From Cryomorpha sp963836915 (GTDB taxonomy: Bacteria > Bacteroidota > Bacteroidia > Flavobacteriales_D > Cryomorphaceae): a stretch of 64,000 bases of DNA. Shown here in pieces: positions 48,641-58,210 of this stretch. Each line of letters begins with the position of its first letter. The first letter of the stretch is position 1. The translations under genes and the position numbers were made by a program. The notes under the pieces were generated by a model. The model saw nothing but the letters and a program-made list of their open reading frames with translations, was not told the DNA's origin and did no database searches. The stretch is from positions 2,542,001 through 2,606,000 of the forward strand of contig CAWILH010000002.1 of the NCBI GenBank assembly GCA_963836915.1, written 5' to 3'.

Positions 48641-48809
48641 ACACCTCCTTCTTATTAGTTTAACTTAACGCAAGGCCGCTTACAATTAATTTATGCTGCT
48701 CTGCCAAACGCTACCGGCACCCCGCCGGATTTCATAGCCCAAGTAAGGGATATTATTTCAAGAACGAATACGAATCGAAAATGTTTTCAAACGATCAATT
48801 ATTAAAAAC

Positions 48810-49505
48810 TTAAATCACCTCCATCGCCGCAAGGAGCGACTCAAAGATCAGCCTGCCATCGGTATTACCCAGCAAAGGGTCTGAAGCCCGCTCGGGATGG
48901 GGCATCATACCAAATACATTCTTTCCCTTATTGGTTACTCCGGCTATATTCTCAAGCGATCCATTGGGATTGCTGTCCTTGTTGAAATGGCCTTCCTTAT
49001 CACAATATCTAAAAACAACTTGTTCGTTTTCATTAAGTCGCTTCAGCACATCGGCTGAAGCGTAATACCTACCTTCGCCATGCGCGATCGGAATTTTTAG
49101 TACTTGATCAGAATCAAGACCCGCAGTTAAGAGCGTACTGCGAGTGGCTGCTTTCAAATAAGTATTGGCACAGATAAATTTCTGCGTATCGTTATGAAGG
49201 AGCGTACCCGGTAGGAGCCCAGCCTCGCAAAGTATCTGAAACCCATTGCAAATACCAAGGGCATAGCCGCCTTTACTGCAGTGCTCCATAACGGACTCCA
49301 TAATGGACGAAAAACGGGCTATGGCGCCCGAGCGAAGGTAATCGCCGTATGAAAAGCCACCTGGCACCAAGATAAAGTCGGCACCTTTCAGGTCGCGGTC
49401 CTTATGCCAGAGGCGCTCCACCTGCTGACCGAGAATGGTCTCGAAGGTGTAAATAAGATCTTCATCACAATTTGAACCTGGGAAAACGACAACACCAAAC
49501 TTCAT
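48810..49505 (-). CDS. purQ: Phosphoribosylformylglycinamidine synthase, glutaminase subunit
   Basis: A 231-residue class I glutamine amidotransferase that supplies ammonia for the fourth step of purine synthesis. The catalytic cysteine is in GICNGFQILCEAGLLPG near residue 86, and the histidine-glutamate pair is in MPHPERASD. The start MKFGVVVFPGSNCDED is typical. In multi-subunit systems it works with PurL and PurS, which are not in the window. Its promoter is at 49528-49535. purD is 1.3 kb away and also on the minus strand. Confidence 0.95.
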   Translation of the reverse strand: MKFGVVVFPGSNCDEDLIYTFETILGQQVERLWHKDRDLKGADFILVPGGFSYGDYLRSGAIARFSSIMESVMEHCSKGGYALGICNGFQILCEAGLLPGTLLHNDTQKFICANTYLKAATRSTLLTAGLDSDQVLKIPIAHGEGRYYASADVLKRLNENEQVVFRYCDKEGHFNKDSNPNGSLENIAGVTNKGKNVFGMMPHPERASDPLLGNTDGRLIFESLLAAMEVI

Positions 49506-49527
49506 TTTTATCGACTTTATTGAGACA

Positions 49528-49535
49528 CAAAAGTA
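49528..49535 (-). promoter_or_regulatory. purQ promoter, -7 box
   Basis: TACTTTTG on the minus strand, 22 bases before the purQ ATG; the -33 element is weak (TTC, spacer 21). Confidence 0.5.
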
Positions 49536-49553
49536 TCTAAAATGCTCGGATTA

Positions 49554-50543
49554 TTAGAACAGCTGTGTACCAATTAAAATAGCCAAGACAGCTCCCATCC
49601 ATGCAAAACGAATCACTGCGCCCAGCTTCCGCCGGCGGGTAGATGAAAAATAAACACCGCCATACACCGCCACTGGCGCGGCCAGAATGAGCGCCAAGAC
49701 AGCGCTTGCCCTACTCGGATCGAAGTAGACGAAAAAGGCCAATAATAGGAGTACGGAGAGCGAAACGAAAACCTTCTTTGTATTCTTTTTATGTACGGTG
49801 CTAGTCTGCATATCGCGGCCATATATAGCCGCTCCGGCCACCACTATGAAAATGGTGAGCACCAGAAAAACATAGCCATATAGGCCGGTACCATCAGAAA
49901 TTTGGCTAAGCCCCGAAAAATCTATGGCATAGGTATCAAATGGAAACTGCATATCAAACCACCAATAGTACATCCCTATGAAAAGACAGGGAAGCAGCAC
50001 TCCTGTAAGTGGCACTAGCCACTCCCTCAGGTTAAATGACCTCAGTTGAATAAGCGCGATCCAGAGTAAGGGTACCACCATAATGAAGGCAGGGCTCAAG
50101 AGCATGGCGATCGCAAAGAATATGCCCGCGTCAAATATCATGGCCGTTACATCTAGCACCCTATACATTCGCAAAAGCCGTCGCAAGCCAAGCAGGGTAA
50201 ATAAAACCGCCAAACTCACCGGATTCAAAAAGGAATAATCGAGCTGCACGGCTGAAAAAGCAAAATAAACCAGCACGGCAAAGAAGGTTTCTTTGGCTGC
50301 GAAGCTATGCGCATTGAATTGAATATTGAGCAGTATCCCCGCTGCCAGGTTTACCGTAATGCCAAGAATGATGCTGAGCGCTCTCGATCCTTTGAGACTT
50401 TCGAAAATCCCCGACAGTGGCCCTTCGCTGATCACCTCCGGAAAACTGCCAAAATAGTAGGCCAAAAAGCCCAACCCTATAGCAGGCAGCAGTAATATTG
50501 TAATAACCATCGGGCGGTTAGATCCAAATATTTCGGGTATCAT
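49554..50543 (-). CDS. DUF6427 family membrane protein
   Basis: A 329-residue protein with about nine or ten membrane helices; the N-terminal segment PEIFGSNRPMVITILLLPAI and the WLVPLTGVLLPC segment resemble the DUF6427 family of Bacteroidota. Function is unknown. It is divergent from the DUF6341 gene (68 bases between starts), and both lie next to purD, an arrangement I recall from flavobacteria. Confidence 0.8.
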   Translation of the reverse strand: MIPEIFGSNRPMVITILLLPAIGLGFLAYYFGSFPEVISEGPLSGIFESLKGSRALSIILGITVNLAAGILLNIQFNAHSFAAKETFFAVLVYFAFSAVQLDYSFLNPVSLAVLFTLLGLRRLLRMYRVLDVTAMIFDAGIFFAIAMLLSPAFIMVVPLLWIALIQLRSFNLREWLVPLTGVLLPCLFIGMYYWWFDMQFPFDTYAIDFSGLSQISDGTGLYGYVFLVLTIFIVVAGAAIYGRDMQTSTVHKKNTKKVFVSLSVLLLLAFFVYFDPSRASAVLALILAAPVAVYGGVYFSSTRRRKLGAVIRFAWMGAVLAILIGTQLF

Positions 50544-50610
50544 TGGGCGCTAATTTAGGGCTTTTAATATCTTGGATTTATCTGTACTTTTGGCCAGCAA
50601 AATTCGAGCT

Positions 50611-50808
50611 ATGCAATACTTAACAGCACCGATCGCCCAATTCATTAAGTGGACTTTCGATAATATTTTGGTTCCGATCGGTGAATTACCGGCACTTCTC
50701 AACCCGAACAATATATTTGTGATCATCATCATGTTGGGACTGGGATATTGGCTTTTCGTACAGGGAAAATTTAATAAAAAAGCAAAGAGCGAAGGACAAC
50801 TCAAGTAG
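50611..50808 (+). CDS. DUF6341 family small membrane protein
   Basis: From ATG 50611 the protein has 65 residues with one membrane helix (IFVIIIMLGLGYWLFVQGKF) and a basic tail. The frame extends 13 codons upstream to a TTG, less likely. It matches DUF6341, of unknown function, and converges with purD three bases later. Confidence 0.75.
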   Translation: MQYLTAPIAQFIKWTFDNILVPIGELPALLNPNNIFVIIIMLGLGYWLFVQGKFNKKAKSEGQLK

Positions 50809-50811
50809 TCC

Positions 50812-52086
50812 TTAATCTAAATCGAAGCCTATATCGCTCCGATTGTATTTGCCTTTAAAGTCAATCTTGTCGGCTGCGGAGTAAGCCACCTTCAACGCGC
50901 CTTGCAGGCTCTCTCCCCTTCCGGTAATGGCCAATACCCTGCCCCCACTACTTACTACCCGCCCCCCGCTCATGGCCGTACCGGAATGAAAAACAGTGGC
51001 TTCCGTAGCAGTATCGAGCCCAGAAATGGTTTTCCCTTTTTCATACGCTTCAGGATATCCACCCGAAACCAACACAATGGTCGTAGCATAATCATCGGCT
51101 ATTTTCAGTTGAAAATCTTTCAGGTTTCCATTGGCCGCAGCCTGAAGCAATTTCAATAAGTCTGAATCGATACGCGGTAGCACGGCTTCAGTCTCTGGAT
51201 CGCCCAGGCGCACATTATACTCGATCACGTAAGGGTCATCACCGACTTTCATAAGTCCGAAGAACACGAATCCTATATAGTCAAGTTTATCCTTTTCGAA
51301 GCCCGCAATAGTGGGTTTTACGATGCGCTCTTCCACTTTTTTCATAAAAGCTTCGTCGGCAAATGGTACCGGGCTCACCGCTCCCATTCCACCGGTATTC
51401 AAACCTTTATCGCCATCACCTATCCGCTTATAATCTTTCGCACTGGGCAACAGTACGTAGCTTTTTCCATCGGTGAGCGCAAATACGGATAGCTCGATAC
51501 CATCCAAAAAATCTTCGATGACCACCGTTTCCGAAGCGGCTCCAAATTTTGACTTGTCCAGCATGGCATCCAGCTCACGGTCGGCTTCTTCGACGGTGGC
51601 CAGTATCACCACTCCTTTTCCGCCCGCCAGCCCATCGGCCTTTAGCACGTATGGCGGTTTGATAGATCTGAGGTAGGCTTTGGCTTCTGCCAATGTAGAT
51701 TTCGTAAACGTCTCGTAACCAGCAGTCGGTATGGCGTGGCGCTTCATAAAGCGCTTGGCAAAGTCCTTACTCCCTTCCAGCGCAGCTGCCGCTTTTGAAG
51801 GGCCTATGATGAGAATATCTTGCAATCCGCGCTTTGAGCGAAAATAATCTGTAAAACCTTGTACCAATGGTGCCTCCGGACCTACCACGATAAGCTCTAT
51901 TTTTTGCACCAAAACAAATTCGGCAATCGCATCAAAATCCAGTAGTTCGAGCTTCACATTCTCGCCGACGCTCGCTGTGCCGGCATTTCCCGGAGCGATA
52001 AAAAGCTTTTGGCAGTCTTTACTTTGGGCTAATTTCCACCCTAAGGCGTGTTCTCTCCCACCCGAGCCAAGTATTAAAATATTCAT
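50812..52086 (-). CDS. purD: Phosphoribosylamine-glycine ligase
   Basis: An ATP-grasp enzyme that joins phosphoribosylamine and glycine in the second step of purine synthesis. From ATG 52086 it has 424 residues. LILGSGGREHALGWKLA is the family's start; ADGLAGGKGVV is the ATP-grasp loop and VRLGDPETEAVLPR the metal-binding region. An open extension to 52239 is not supported by family length. The terminator of the upstream gene sits at 52122-52151. Confidence 0.95.
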   Translation of the reverse strand: MNILILGSGGREHALGWKLAQSKDCQKLFIAPGNAGTASVGENVKLELLDFDAIAEFVLVQKIELIVVGPEAPLVQGFTDYFRSKRGLQDILIIGPSKAAAALEGSKDFAKRFMKRHAIPTAGYETFTKSTLAEAKAYLRSIKPPYVLKADGLAGGKGVVILATVEEADRELDAMLDKSKFGAASETVVIEDFLDGIELSVFALTDGKSYVLLPSAKDYKRIGDGDKGLNTGGMGAVSPVPFADEAFMKKVEERIVKPTIAGFEKDKLDYIGFVFFGLMKVGDDPYVIEYNVRLGDPETEAVLPRIDSDLLKLLQAAANGNLKDFQLKIADDYATTIVLVSGGYPEAYEKGKTISGLDTATEATVFHSGTAMSGGRVVSSGGRVLAITGRGESLQGALKVAYSAADKIDFKGKYNRSDIGFDLD

Positions 52087-52121
52087 GGGTTCAATCGATT
52101 TAAAAACGACTGCGAAGAAAC

Positions 52122-52151
52122 AAAAAAAGGGAGCCTTTACAGACTCCCTTT
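52122..52151 (-). terminator. Intrinsic terminator after the redoxin gene
   Basis: On the minus strand AAAGGGAG, a ten-base loop and CTCCCTTT are followed by a T-run. It lies 21 bases after the stop codon of the redoxin gene. Confidence 0.85.
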
Positions 52152-52171
52152 CTATCGAATTATTATTTAGC

Positions 52172-52819
52172 TTACGCTTTAACCCGCTTGATGCTGCAAC
52201 CGAGTTGACGCGTGCTGTTCGGATCAATATCCTGTCCATTCAGGTAGCTATTTATCGCATTGCGCAGGTAGGGCTCTTTTACTCCAGCTTTGCTATCTAC
52301 CGAATCATCGATCGCGCCTTTGTATACCAACTTCATATCGGCATCGAAAAGAAATACGTGCGGTGTGGTCTTCGCTCCGAAGGCATCGGCCAAAACGTGA
52401 TTTTCATCCAAAACGTAATAACCTTTGAGCCCCTGCTCTTTATAGCGCACCTGCATGTCAGCAAAGCTGTCGCCAGCGCTGCGCTTGGCTTCATTGCTAT
52501 TTACCATGACCATTCCCATATCCGATCTTTCAGCTATTTCGGCAAGTTCGGGATAGCGGCCTTCCCATCCTTCCGATTTCTGACCATTGCCCACTACAAA
52601 GGGGCAGGTATTGCAACTGAATATCACGAGCAAGCCTTTTTCTCCGGCCATTCCGGCCAAGTTCATTTCCTTTCCGGAAACGTCTTTCATATTCATTTCA
52701 GATTTTGGCGCTCCAGCCCCAATTTCCAAAATCCCTGGTTCTGTTTTTTCAAAACCAAAGGATGCTAGAATTCCAGCTACTGCCAGAATCCCCAAACCAA
52801 TAAATGCTTTCTTTTTCAT
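52172..52819 (-). CDS. Exported redoxin/AhpC-TSA-like thioredoxin-fold protein
   Basis: A 215-residue protein with an N-terminal signal or anchor (FIGLGILAVAGILASFGF). The thioredoxin fold has the CxxC at residues 69-72 (FSCNTCPFVVG), then the TPHVFLFD strand with the cis-proline. This pattern belongs to redoxin-type periplasmic thiol proteins. Its own terminator follows at 52122-52151. The bacilliredoxin gene lies about 210 bases upstream, on the same strand. Confidence 0.88.
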   Translation of the reverse strand: MKKKAFIGLGILAVAGILASFGFEKTEPGILEIGAGAPKSEMNMKDVSGKEMNLAGMAGEKGLLVIFSCNTCPFVVGNGQKSEGWEGRYPELAEIAERSDMGMVMVNSNEAKRSAGDSFADMQVRYKEQGLKGYYVLDENHVLADAFGAKTTPHVFLFDADMKLVYKGAIDDSVDSKAGVKEPYLRNAINSYLNGQDIDPNSTRQLGCSIKRVKA

Positions 52820-53028
52820 TTTTTTTCAGTATTGATAAATGTTTAAATGCTCTATAAAACGGTGCGGATCGAAAAGTATAAACCGACGAAGCAAAGATTA
52901 TTATTACGCTTTATAACGGTTCCTTGTTCTTGCAAAACGACGGCTCATTCGAATGCTTTCCTTTTGGGAAATAAAATTAGAAGATTAAGCACTGGCCTGA
53001 ACAGCAGGATCGTTAAACCTTGCCAATC

Positions 53029-53442
53029 TTAGCAGTACTCTTCGTAAGCCATTTTCAAATTTTCGGCGATCATCTCAGCCGGGCGGCCTTCTATATGGTG
53101 GCGCTCTATGAAGTGCACTAATTTGCCCTCTTTAAATAATGCGATGGCTGGTGAAGATGGCGGGTAGGGCAAGAAAAACTGACGGGCGCGCTCGGTCGCT
53201 TCGGCATCTACCCCAGCAAAAACGGTGGTAAGTTTTGAAGGCTTCTTGCTCCCTGTGAGTGACATCTTGATGCCCGGGCGGGCTGCTCCTGCGGCACATC
53301 CGCATACAGAGTTTACCACTACCAGCGTAGTTCCTTCATTGCTATTCAATGTATTATCTACTTCTTCGGCAGTCCGTAATTCTTGAAATCCGACTTGTGT
53401 CAGATCTTCTTTCATGGGTGCTACTAATTCGGGTGGGTACAT
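53029..53442 (-). CDS. brxA: Bacilliredoxin (BrxA/BrxB family)
   Basis: A 137-residue thioredoxin-fold protein with the CGC motif at residues 47-49 (VVVNSVCGCAAGAARPG), the signature of YphP/YqiW bacilliredoxins, which remove bacillithiol from proteins. A final cysteine is the last residue. Bacillithiol is used by many Bacteroidota. The -7 box TATCTTTG lies 18 bases upstream of the start. The paralogue letter A or B cannot be decided here. Confidence 0.88.
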   Translation of the reverse strand: MYPPELVAPMKEDLTQVGFQELRTAEEVDNTLNSNEGTTLVVVNSVCGCAAGAARPGIKMSLTGSKKPSKLTTVFAGVDAEATERARQFFLPYPPSSPAIALFKEGKLVHFIERHHIEGRPAEMIAENLKMAYEEYC

Positions 53443-53763
53443 ATTGTTTTAAATTTTGATCAAAGATACAAAGCACATCGTAAGGGCTCGATTAAAATTT
53501 GGTAAAGTCGCATAGGCGATATCTATTTGGCCTGCTTCTAAAATCGTCCTGCAATGTAGAGAATATGAAATCTATAAGGTTTAAAATTTGGAGCCTTTGC
53601 ACAGTGCGCGTGCTTATAACAAGAGATTTCTCACTCCGTTACATACGGACTCCCGTTGGCCGTCCAAATGAGAATAATGAAATGAATGGTAAGAACGAAT
53701 GGGTCGGGATCGGGTTGAGAACCAGTGGGTTTTGAAAACCCGCGGCACCTATAAACATAATGC
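53443..53763. other. Intergenic region between the bacilliredoxin gene and tadA
   Basis: About 320 bases. Apart from the bacilliredoxin promoter there is nothing I can identify. Confidence 0.4.
53461..53468 (-). promoter_or_regulatory. Bacilliredoxin gene promoter, -7 box
   Basis: TATCTTTG on the minus strand, 18 bases before the ATG; no clear -33 TTTG. Confidence 0.5.
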
Positions 53764-54207
53764 CTATCGCCTCGCGAGAAAGAACTTTTTCAGCAATGCA
53801 GCAGACTCTTCGCCCATCAGGCCCCCTTGCCACACCGTCTTGGGATGCAGGATAGGATCGGAAAATTGCGAGAAGCCCTTCTTTTCATCAAAGGCTCCAA
53901 ACACAATTTTTGGTATTTGCGACCACGCCAATGCCCCCGCGCACATCAGGCACGGCTCAAGCGTAACGTAGAGCGTACACTTGGCCAGATACTTGCCGCC
54001 CAGAAAATCGGCCGCCGCAGTAATGGCCTGCATTTCGGCATGCGCCGTGACATCGTTAAGCCGCTCGGTAAGATTATGCGCCCGCGCTATAATCCGACCT
54101 CCACACACCACCACCGCACCCACAGGAATCTCATCGGTCGCAAAGGCTTGCTCGGCTTCACGCAATGCCTGCTTCATAAAATAATCGTCTCCTTGAACTT
54201 CGAGCAT
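53764..54207 (-). CDS. tadA: tRNA adenosine-34 deaminase
   Basis: From ATG 54207 the protein has 147 residues. Zinc-binding motifs of the cytidine-deaminase superfamily are complete: HAE in VTAHAEMQAI and PCLMC in TLEPCLMCAGAL. TadA makes inosine at the wobble position of tRNA-Arg. The C-terminus is close to the usual length. It is divergent from aspS, with 90 bases between the starts. Some close relatives act on guanine, so the exact substrate is inferred. Confidence 0.88.
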   Translation of the reverse strand: MLEVQGDDYFMKQALREAEQAFATDEIPVGAVVVCGGRIIARAHNLTERLNDVTAHAEMQAITAAADFLGGKYLAKCTLYVTLEPCLMCAGALAWSQIPKIVFGAFDEKKGFSQFSDPILHPKTVWQGGLMGEESAALLKKFFLARR

Positions 54208-54269
54208 AAGAACGCGAAGATACATTTCAAAATCATGTTCCTATTCGCAGAAGCGTAGGCTCAAAATTC

Positions 54270-54277
54270 TACCTTTG
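54270..54277 (+). promoter_or_regulatory. aspS promoter, -7 box
   Basis: TACCTTTG ends 20 bases before the aspS ATG; a weak TTC lies 23 bases upstream. Confidence 0.5.
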
Positions 54278-54297
54278 CGCGTCCAAAATCAGCTTAG

Positions 54298-56046
54298 ATG
54301 CATAGAACCCACACCTGCGGCGAACTGCGCGGCACCGACACTCAAAAAACTTCAACGCTCTCCGGCTGGGTGCAGCGCTCGCGCGATCTGGGCGGAATGA
54401 CTTTCGTAGACCTGCGCGACCGCTACGGTATTACCCAAGTGGTATTTAATATGGAAGTAAATGCCGGGCTATGCAAAGAAGCTCGGAAGCTGGGACGTGA
54501 AGACGTGGTAAAAATAACCGGTGAAGTGCATGAGCGAAGCAATAAAAATCCAAAAATGGATACCGGCGATATTGAATTAGTAGCCGGAAAGATGGAAATT
54601 TTGAGTAAGAGCCTTACGCCCCCTTTCACTATCGAAGATGAGACCGACGGGGGTGACGAGCTGCGTATGCAATACCGCTACCTAGACCTGCGGCGCGGCA
54701 CCGTACAAAAGAAGCTCATCTTGCGGCATAAGTTGGCCATCGCCACCCGCTCATATATGGATAAGCAAGGCTTTTTGGAAATCGAGACGCCCTATCTCAT
54801 CAAATCCACTCCCGAAGGTGCGAGAGATTTCGTAGTGCCCAGCCGAATGAATGAAGGGGAGTTTTACGCGCTTCCGCAATCGCCACAGACTTTTAAGCAA
54901 TTGCTGATGGTATCCGGTTTTGACCGATACTTTCAGATTGTACGATGCTTTCGGGATGAAGATCTGCGTGCCGACCGCCAGCCAGAGTTTACGCAGATAG
55001 ACTGTGAGATGGCTTTTGTGGAGCAAGAAGATATATTACGCACCTTTGAGGGGCTTACGAAGCATCTTTTCAAAGAAATACTTGATGTGGAGCTATCCGC
55101 CTTTCAGCGAATGGATTACGCCGACGCCATGGCGCGCTATGGATCCGATAAGCCCGACATTCGTTTTGGCATGGAGATCAATACTATTTCAGGCCACGCA
55201 CAGGGACATGGGTTCGGAGTGTTTGACACTGCCGAGGCAGTACTGGCCATCAATGTGGCCGGTCAAGCCGAATACTCCCGTAAGCAGATAGATGCCCTTA
55301 CCGAATGGGTGAAGCGTCCGCAAATAGGTGCGAAGGGAATGGTGTACATAAAATACCTTGGGGAAGGAATCGTTAAATCATCTATTGACAAATTTTATAG
55401 CGTGGAGCAGCTTGAAAGCTGGTGCAAAGCCTGTGGCGCAAAGCCTGGCGACATGCTCTTGGTACTGAGCGGCAAGCTTACTGCCACACAAAAGCAAATC
55501 GGTGAGCTTCGCCTGCACATGGCGCGCGAGCTCGACCTGCGCAAGGTCGGTACTTACGCCCCGCTGTGGATAGTAGATTTTCCGCTTATGGAGTATGATG
55601 AAGATGAAGAGCGCTACTTTGCGATGCACCACCCCTTTACCTCACCTAAGCCAGAAGATATAGATAAGCTCGAAACGGCTACGGCCGATGTGCGTGCCAA
55701 TGCCTACGACCTAGTGATCAACGGCGTTGAAATAGGCGGTGGCTCCATTCGAATCCACGATAAGGAGCTACAGGCCAAGATTTTTGACCTGCTGAAATTC
55801 ACGCGCGAAGAAGCCCAGGCACAATTCGGTTTCCTTATGAATGCCTTTGAGTATGGCGCCCCGCCCCATGGTGGCATCGCTTTTGGCTTCGACCGGCTCT
55901 CTTCACTTATGGGAGGCTCAGAAACTATACGCGATTATATCGCTTTCCCAAAAAACAACTCAGGCCGTGATGTGATGATTGATGCCCCTGCACCGATTGA
56001 TGAGAAGCAGCTGCAAGAGCTGGGATTGAAGTTAAAAGACAAGTAG
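54298..56046 (+). CDS. aspS: Aspartyl-tRNA synthetase, bacterial type
   Basis: A 582-residue class II synthetase. The N-terminal OB-fold begins RTHTCGELRG and contains SGWVQRSRDLGGMTFVDLRD; motif 2 is FRDEDLRADRQPEFTQID; the GAD insertion is visible around residues 290-400; motif 3 is GIAFGFDRLSSL. Bacterial-type length confirms it is complete. It converges with the ABC transporter gene, with two bases between the stop codons. Confidence 0.96.
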   Translation: MHRTHTCGELRGTDTQKTSTLSGWVQRSRDLGGMTFVDLRDRYGITQVVFNMEVNAGLCKEARKLGREDVVKITGEVHERSNKNPKMDTGDIELVAGKMEILSKSLTPPFTIEDETDGGDELRMQYRYLDLRRGTVQKKLILRHKLAIATRSYMDKQGFLEIETPYLIKSTPEGARDFVVPSRMNEGEFYALPQSPQTFKQLLMVSGFDRYFQIVRCFRDEDLRADRQPEFTQIDCEMAFVEQEDILRTFEGLTKHLFKEILDVELSAFQRMDYADAMARYGSDKPDIRFGMEINTISGHAQGHGFGVFDTAEAVLAINVAGQAEYSRKQIDALTEWVKRPQIGAKGMVYIKYLGEGIVKSSIDKFYSVEQLESWCKACGAKPGDMLLVLSGKLTATQKQIGELRLHMARELDLRKVGTYAPLWIVDFPLMEYDEDEERYFAMHHPFTSPKPEDIDKLETATADVRANAYDLVINGVEIGGGSIRIHDKELQAKIFDLLKFTREEAQAQFGFLMNAFEYGAPPHGGIAFGFDRLSSLMGGSETIRDYIAFPKNNSGRDVMIDAPAPIDEKQLQELGLKLKDK

Positions 56047-56048
56047 GG

Positions 56049-56741
56049 TCAAATAGCTTGAAAATAATCAAACAGCTCCTGCCGGCTGGTAGTGCTTTGA
56101 CGCACATCCTTTACGATTGTTCCCTTATCGAGAATGATCACCCGCGTGCATACATCGGCGATATGGTCTATGTCATGGCTACTTACCAAAAAGGTACGGT
56201 TGGCGCTATGCTCTTTTATCAAATTCTTCACCCTTATCTGAGTTGACGGGTCAAGGCTGGCAAAGGGTTCATCCCAAATGACCAATTCAGGATCGCCGAT
56301 GAGCGTGGCCACCAAACCAGCTTTCTTACGGTTTCCCATGCTCAGGTCGCGAATGAACTTTTTGGAGCCCAGCACTTCTCCATTGAAAATGGGTTCAAAC
56401 TGATTTACAAATGAAATTACTTCTGGTTTTGCTTTTGCGAAAAGCCCACCTATAAACTCAAAATACTCATCGGGCGTCAAGAAATTAATGAGGAAAGTAT
56501 CGTCAAGGTATGCGGCCACATATTCCTTCCAACCTTCCGATCTGCTCACGTCTAAATCTTTGAGCAGCGCAACCCCCCGTGTAGCTTTGATAAGATCGAG
56601 TATCAATCTGAAAAGGGTGGTTTTTCCAGCGCCATTATTTCCCACTATCCCTACGACTTCGCCTTTGGCAACAGCCAGGCTTTCAATGTCCAATACATCA
56701 CTTAACCCATAGGACTTCCTTAAATCTTTAATTTCAATCAT
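56049..56741 (-). CDS. ABC transporter ATP-binding protein
   Basis: A 230-residue ATPase with Walker A GNNGAGKT (34-41), signature LSMGNRKK, Walker B LVIWDEP and the histidine switch LVSSHD. It is the second gene of a two-gene unit with the DUF5687 permease (two-base gap). The ATPase has the size and order of the export-type family that pairs with such permeases; the substrate is unknown. Confidence 0.92.
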   Translation of the reverse strand: MIEIKDLRKSYGLSDVLDIESLAVAKGEVVGIVGNNGAGKTTLFRLILDLIKATRGVALLKDLDVSRSEGWKEYVAAYLDDTFLINFLTPDEYFEFIGGLFAKAKPEVISFVNQFEPIFNGEVLGSKKFIRDLSMGNRKKAGLVATLIGDPELVIWDEPFASLDPSTQIRVKNLIKEHSANRTFLVSSHDIDHIADVCTRVIILDKGTIVKDVRQSTTSRQELFDYFQAI

Positions 56742-56743
56742 GC

Positions 56744-58210
56744 TTAATCTCTAAATGCCGCGGCTATTTTATACTTATTTTTCATAAATAGGTCGATGCA
56801 CAACTTTATAAGCGGACGATGAAAAAGAACACCGGTCAAGCCGAAACCACCAAGTACTAAAAGGCCGGCAAGCTCTCCGCCGAGCGCATGCCCAGTGTAG
56901 TAGATGACCAATGGGCCGAAAAAGACAGGGATCCCAATTAAATAATGTGCTGCTCCAAATCCGTTTGTGCTAAAAGCCCCTTCTTCATTCGGATCAATGG
57001 CCTTTGAGTTAAAACTCGCAAGGAGCATATACAGGAAAATGGGGTAAGACGCATTCACGAGCAACATCGCAGTAGTGTAGGCCATGAAAATTGGATCAAC
57101 GAAATAATAGGGCAACATGAGCAAATACCAGATCAGACAAGTGAGAGCGAGCACATAATACTTTGCTTTAAAAATATCGTGAATGCTATTGCCACGGCTC
57201 AGGAGTAAATCAAAGTGGCGACTGTTCCATGAAAGCATAAGTTGACCATGATTTTGGGCGATTACCCCTGTGCAAAGAGAGGAACCTAATATATAGGCAA
57301 AAGGACCTATTGAATCTTCTGTAAATAGATACAGCGGGATCAATAAAATTACCAGACCCAAAAACAAATAACCACGGGATCGCTTAGTGCGAAAGATGAG
57401 CTTAACCTCTAGCCCCATTAATTGCCCGACCTTCCCATATCTGCTGAGCCAATTGGAACCCAATGAAAAACCAAAACCGCTCGAATTTGCCCTATCATCC
57501 GTCCATGTGAGATAGGAGCTGAAGTAGGCTCGGAGCCAAAAATACGAGCCGGCTGCCAGCGCGACCGGAAGAAGCCAGAGCAACGGCGTGCGGATAAGGC
57601 AATAACCAAAAGACGAGATCATAAAGAAGAAATGGGTGTAGCCATAATACTCCGAGATGCTGAAGACGAGTATTACAATCAGGGCGGCATAAGGATAATA
57701 ATTCTTGAGATCAGCGCCTTTGGCAATCCAGAAAACCAAAAAATTATTAAAAACCGAAAGCATTACCGTGACCAGCCAAAACCCAATGCAGATGGTGACA
57801 GAATAATGCGGTAGCACTACCATAAAGAAAAAAGGAAGGATAAGAAATATAGGAATGAAATTGAAGAAACTTAGCAGCGATCGATTTACCAAATAGCTTG
57901 CAATGCGCTTTCTGGGTATGGGCAACAATAGATAGGGCTTGACCAGTAAGGTTGGAAATTTTTGAAAAAAGTATCTAGCGAAAATATCAATCAAAAAGTA
58001 ATAGAGGATAAACCCCATAGCTATTTCCAGCACATTGCGCCCAAGAAAAAACTGGTCGATGAGTTTGCCGCCAGCAAGGCTCGCGCCAACGACTCCAATG
58101 AGAATATTGAAACCCAAAAAGCCCATAAGAACTATTTTGAGAAGGTCTTGCTTTAGCGCCGGCGAACGTCTAAAGCCAAGCCAGCTATGTTTCAAAAGAA
58201 AAGATCTCAA
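56744..58210 (-). CDS. DUF5687 family ABC transporter permease
   Basis: A 488-residue membrane protein with about ten or more helices; the N-terminus reads SFLLKHSWLGFRRSP and PYLLLPIPRKRIASYLVNRS resembles the DUF5687 family of ABC permeases. It is cotranscribed with the ATPase. Its start lies 137 bases from the group II intron end, so the intron is not inside the gene. Confidence 0.82.
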   Translation of the reverse strand: MRSFLLKHSWLGFRRSPALKQDLLKIVLMGFLGFNILIGVVGASLAGGKLIDQFFLGRNVLEIAMGFILYYFLIDIFARYFFQKFPTLLVKPYLLLPIPRKRIASYLVNRSLLSFFNFIPIFLILPFFFMVVLPHYSVTICIGFWLVTVMLSVFNNFLVFWIAKGADLKNYYPYAALIVILVFSISEYYGYTHFFFMISSFGYCLIRTPLLWLLPVALAAGSYFWLRAYFSSYLTWTDDRANSSGFGFSLGSNWLSRYGKVGQLMGLEVKLIFRTKRSRGYLFLGLVILLIPLYLFTEDSIGPFAYILGSSLCTGVIAQNHGQLMLSWNSRHFDLLLSRGNSIHDIFKAKYYVLALTCLIWYLLMLPYYFVDPIFMAYTTAMLLVNASYPIFLYMLLASFNSKAIDPNEEGAFSTNGFGAAHYLIGIPVFFGPLVIYYTGHALGGELAGLLVLGGFGLTGVLFHRPLIKLCIDLFMKNKYKIAAAFRD

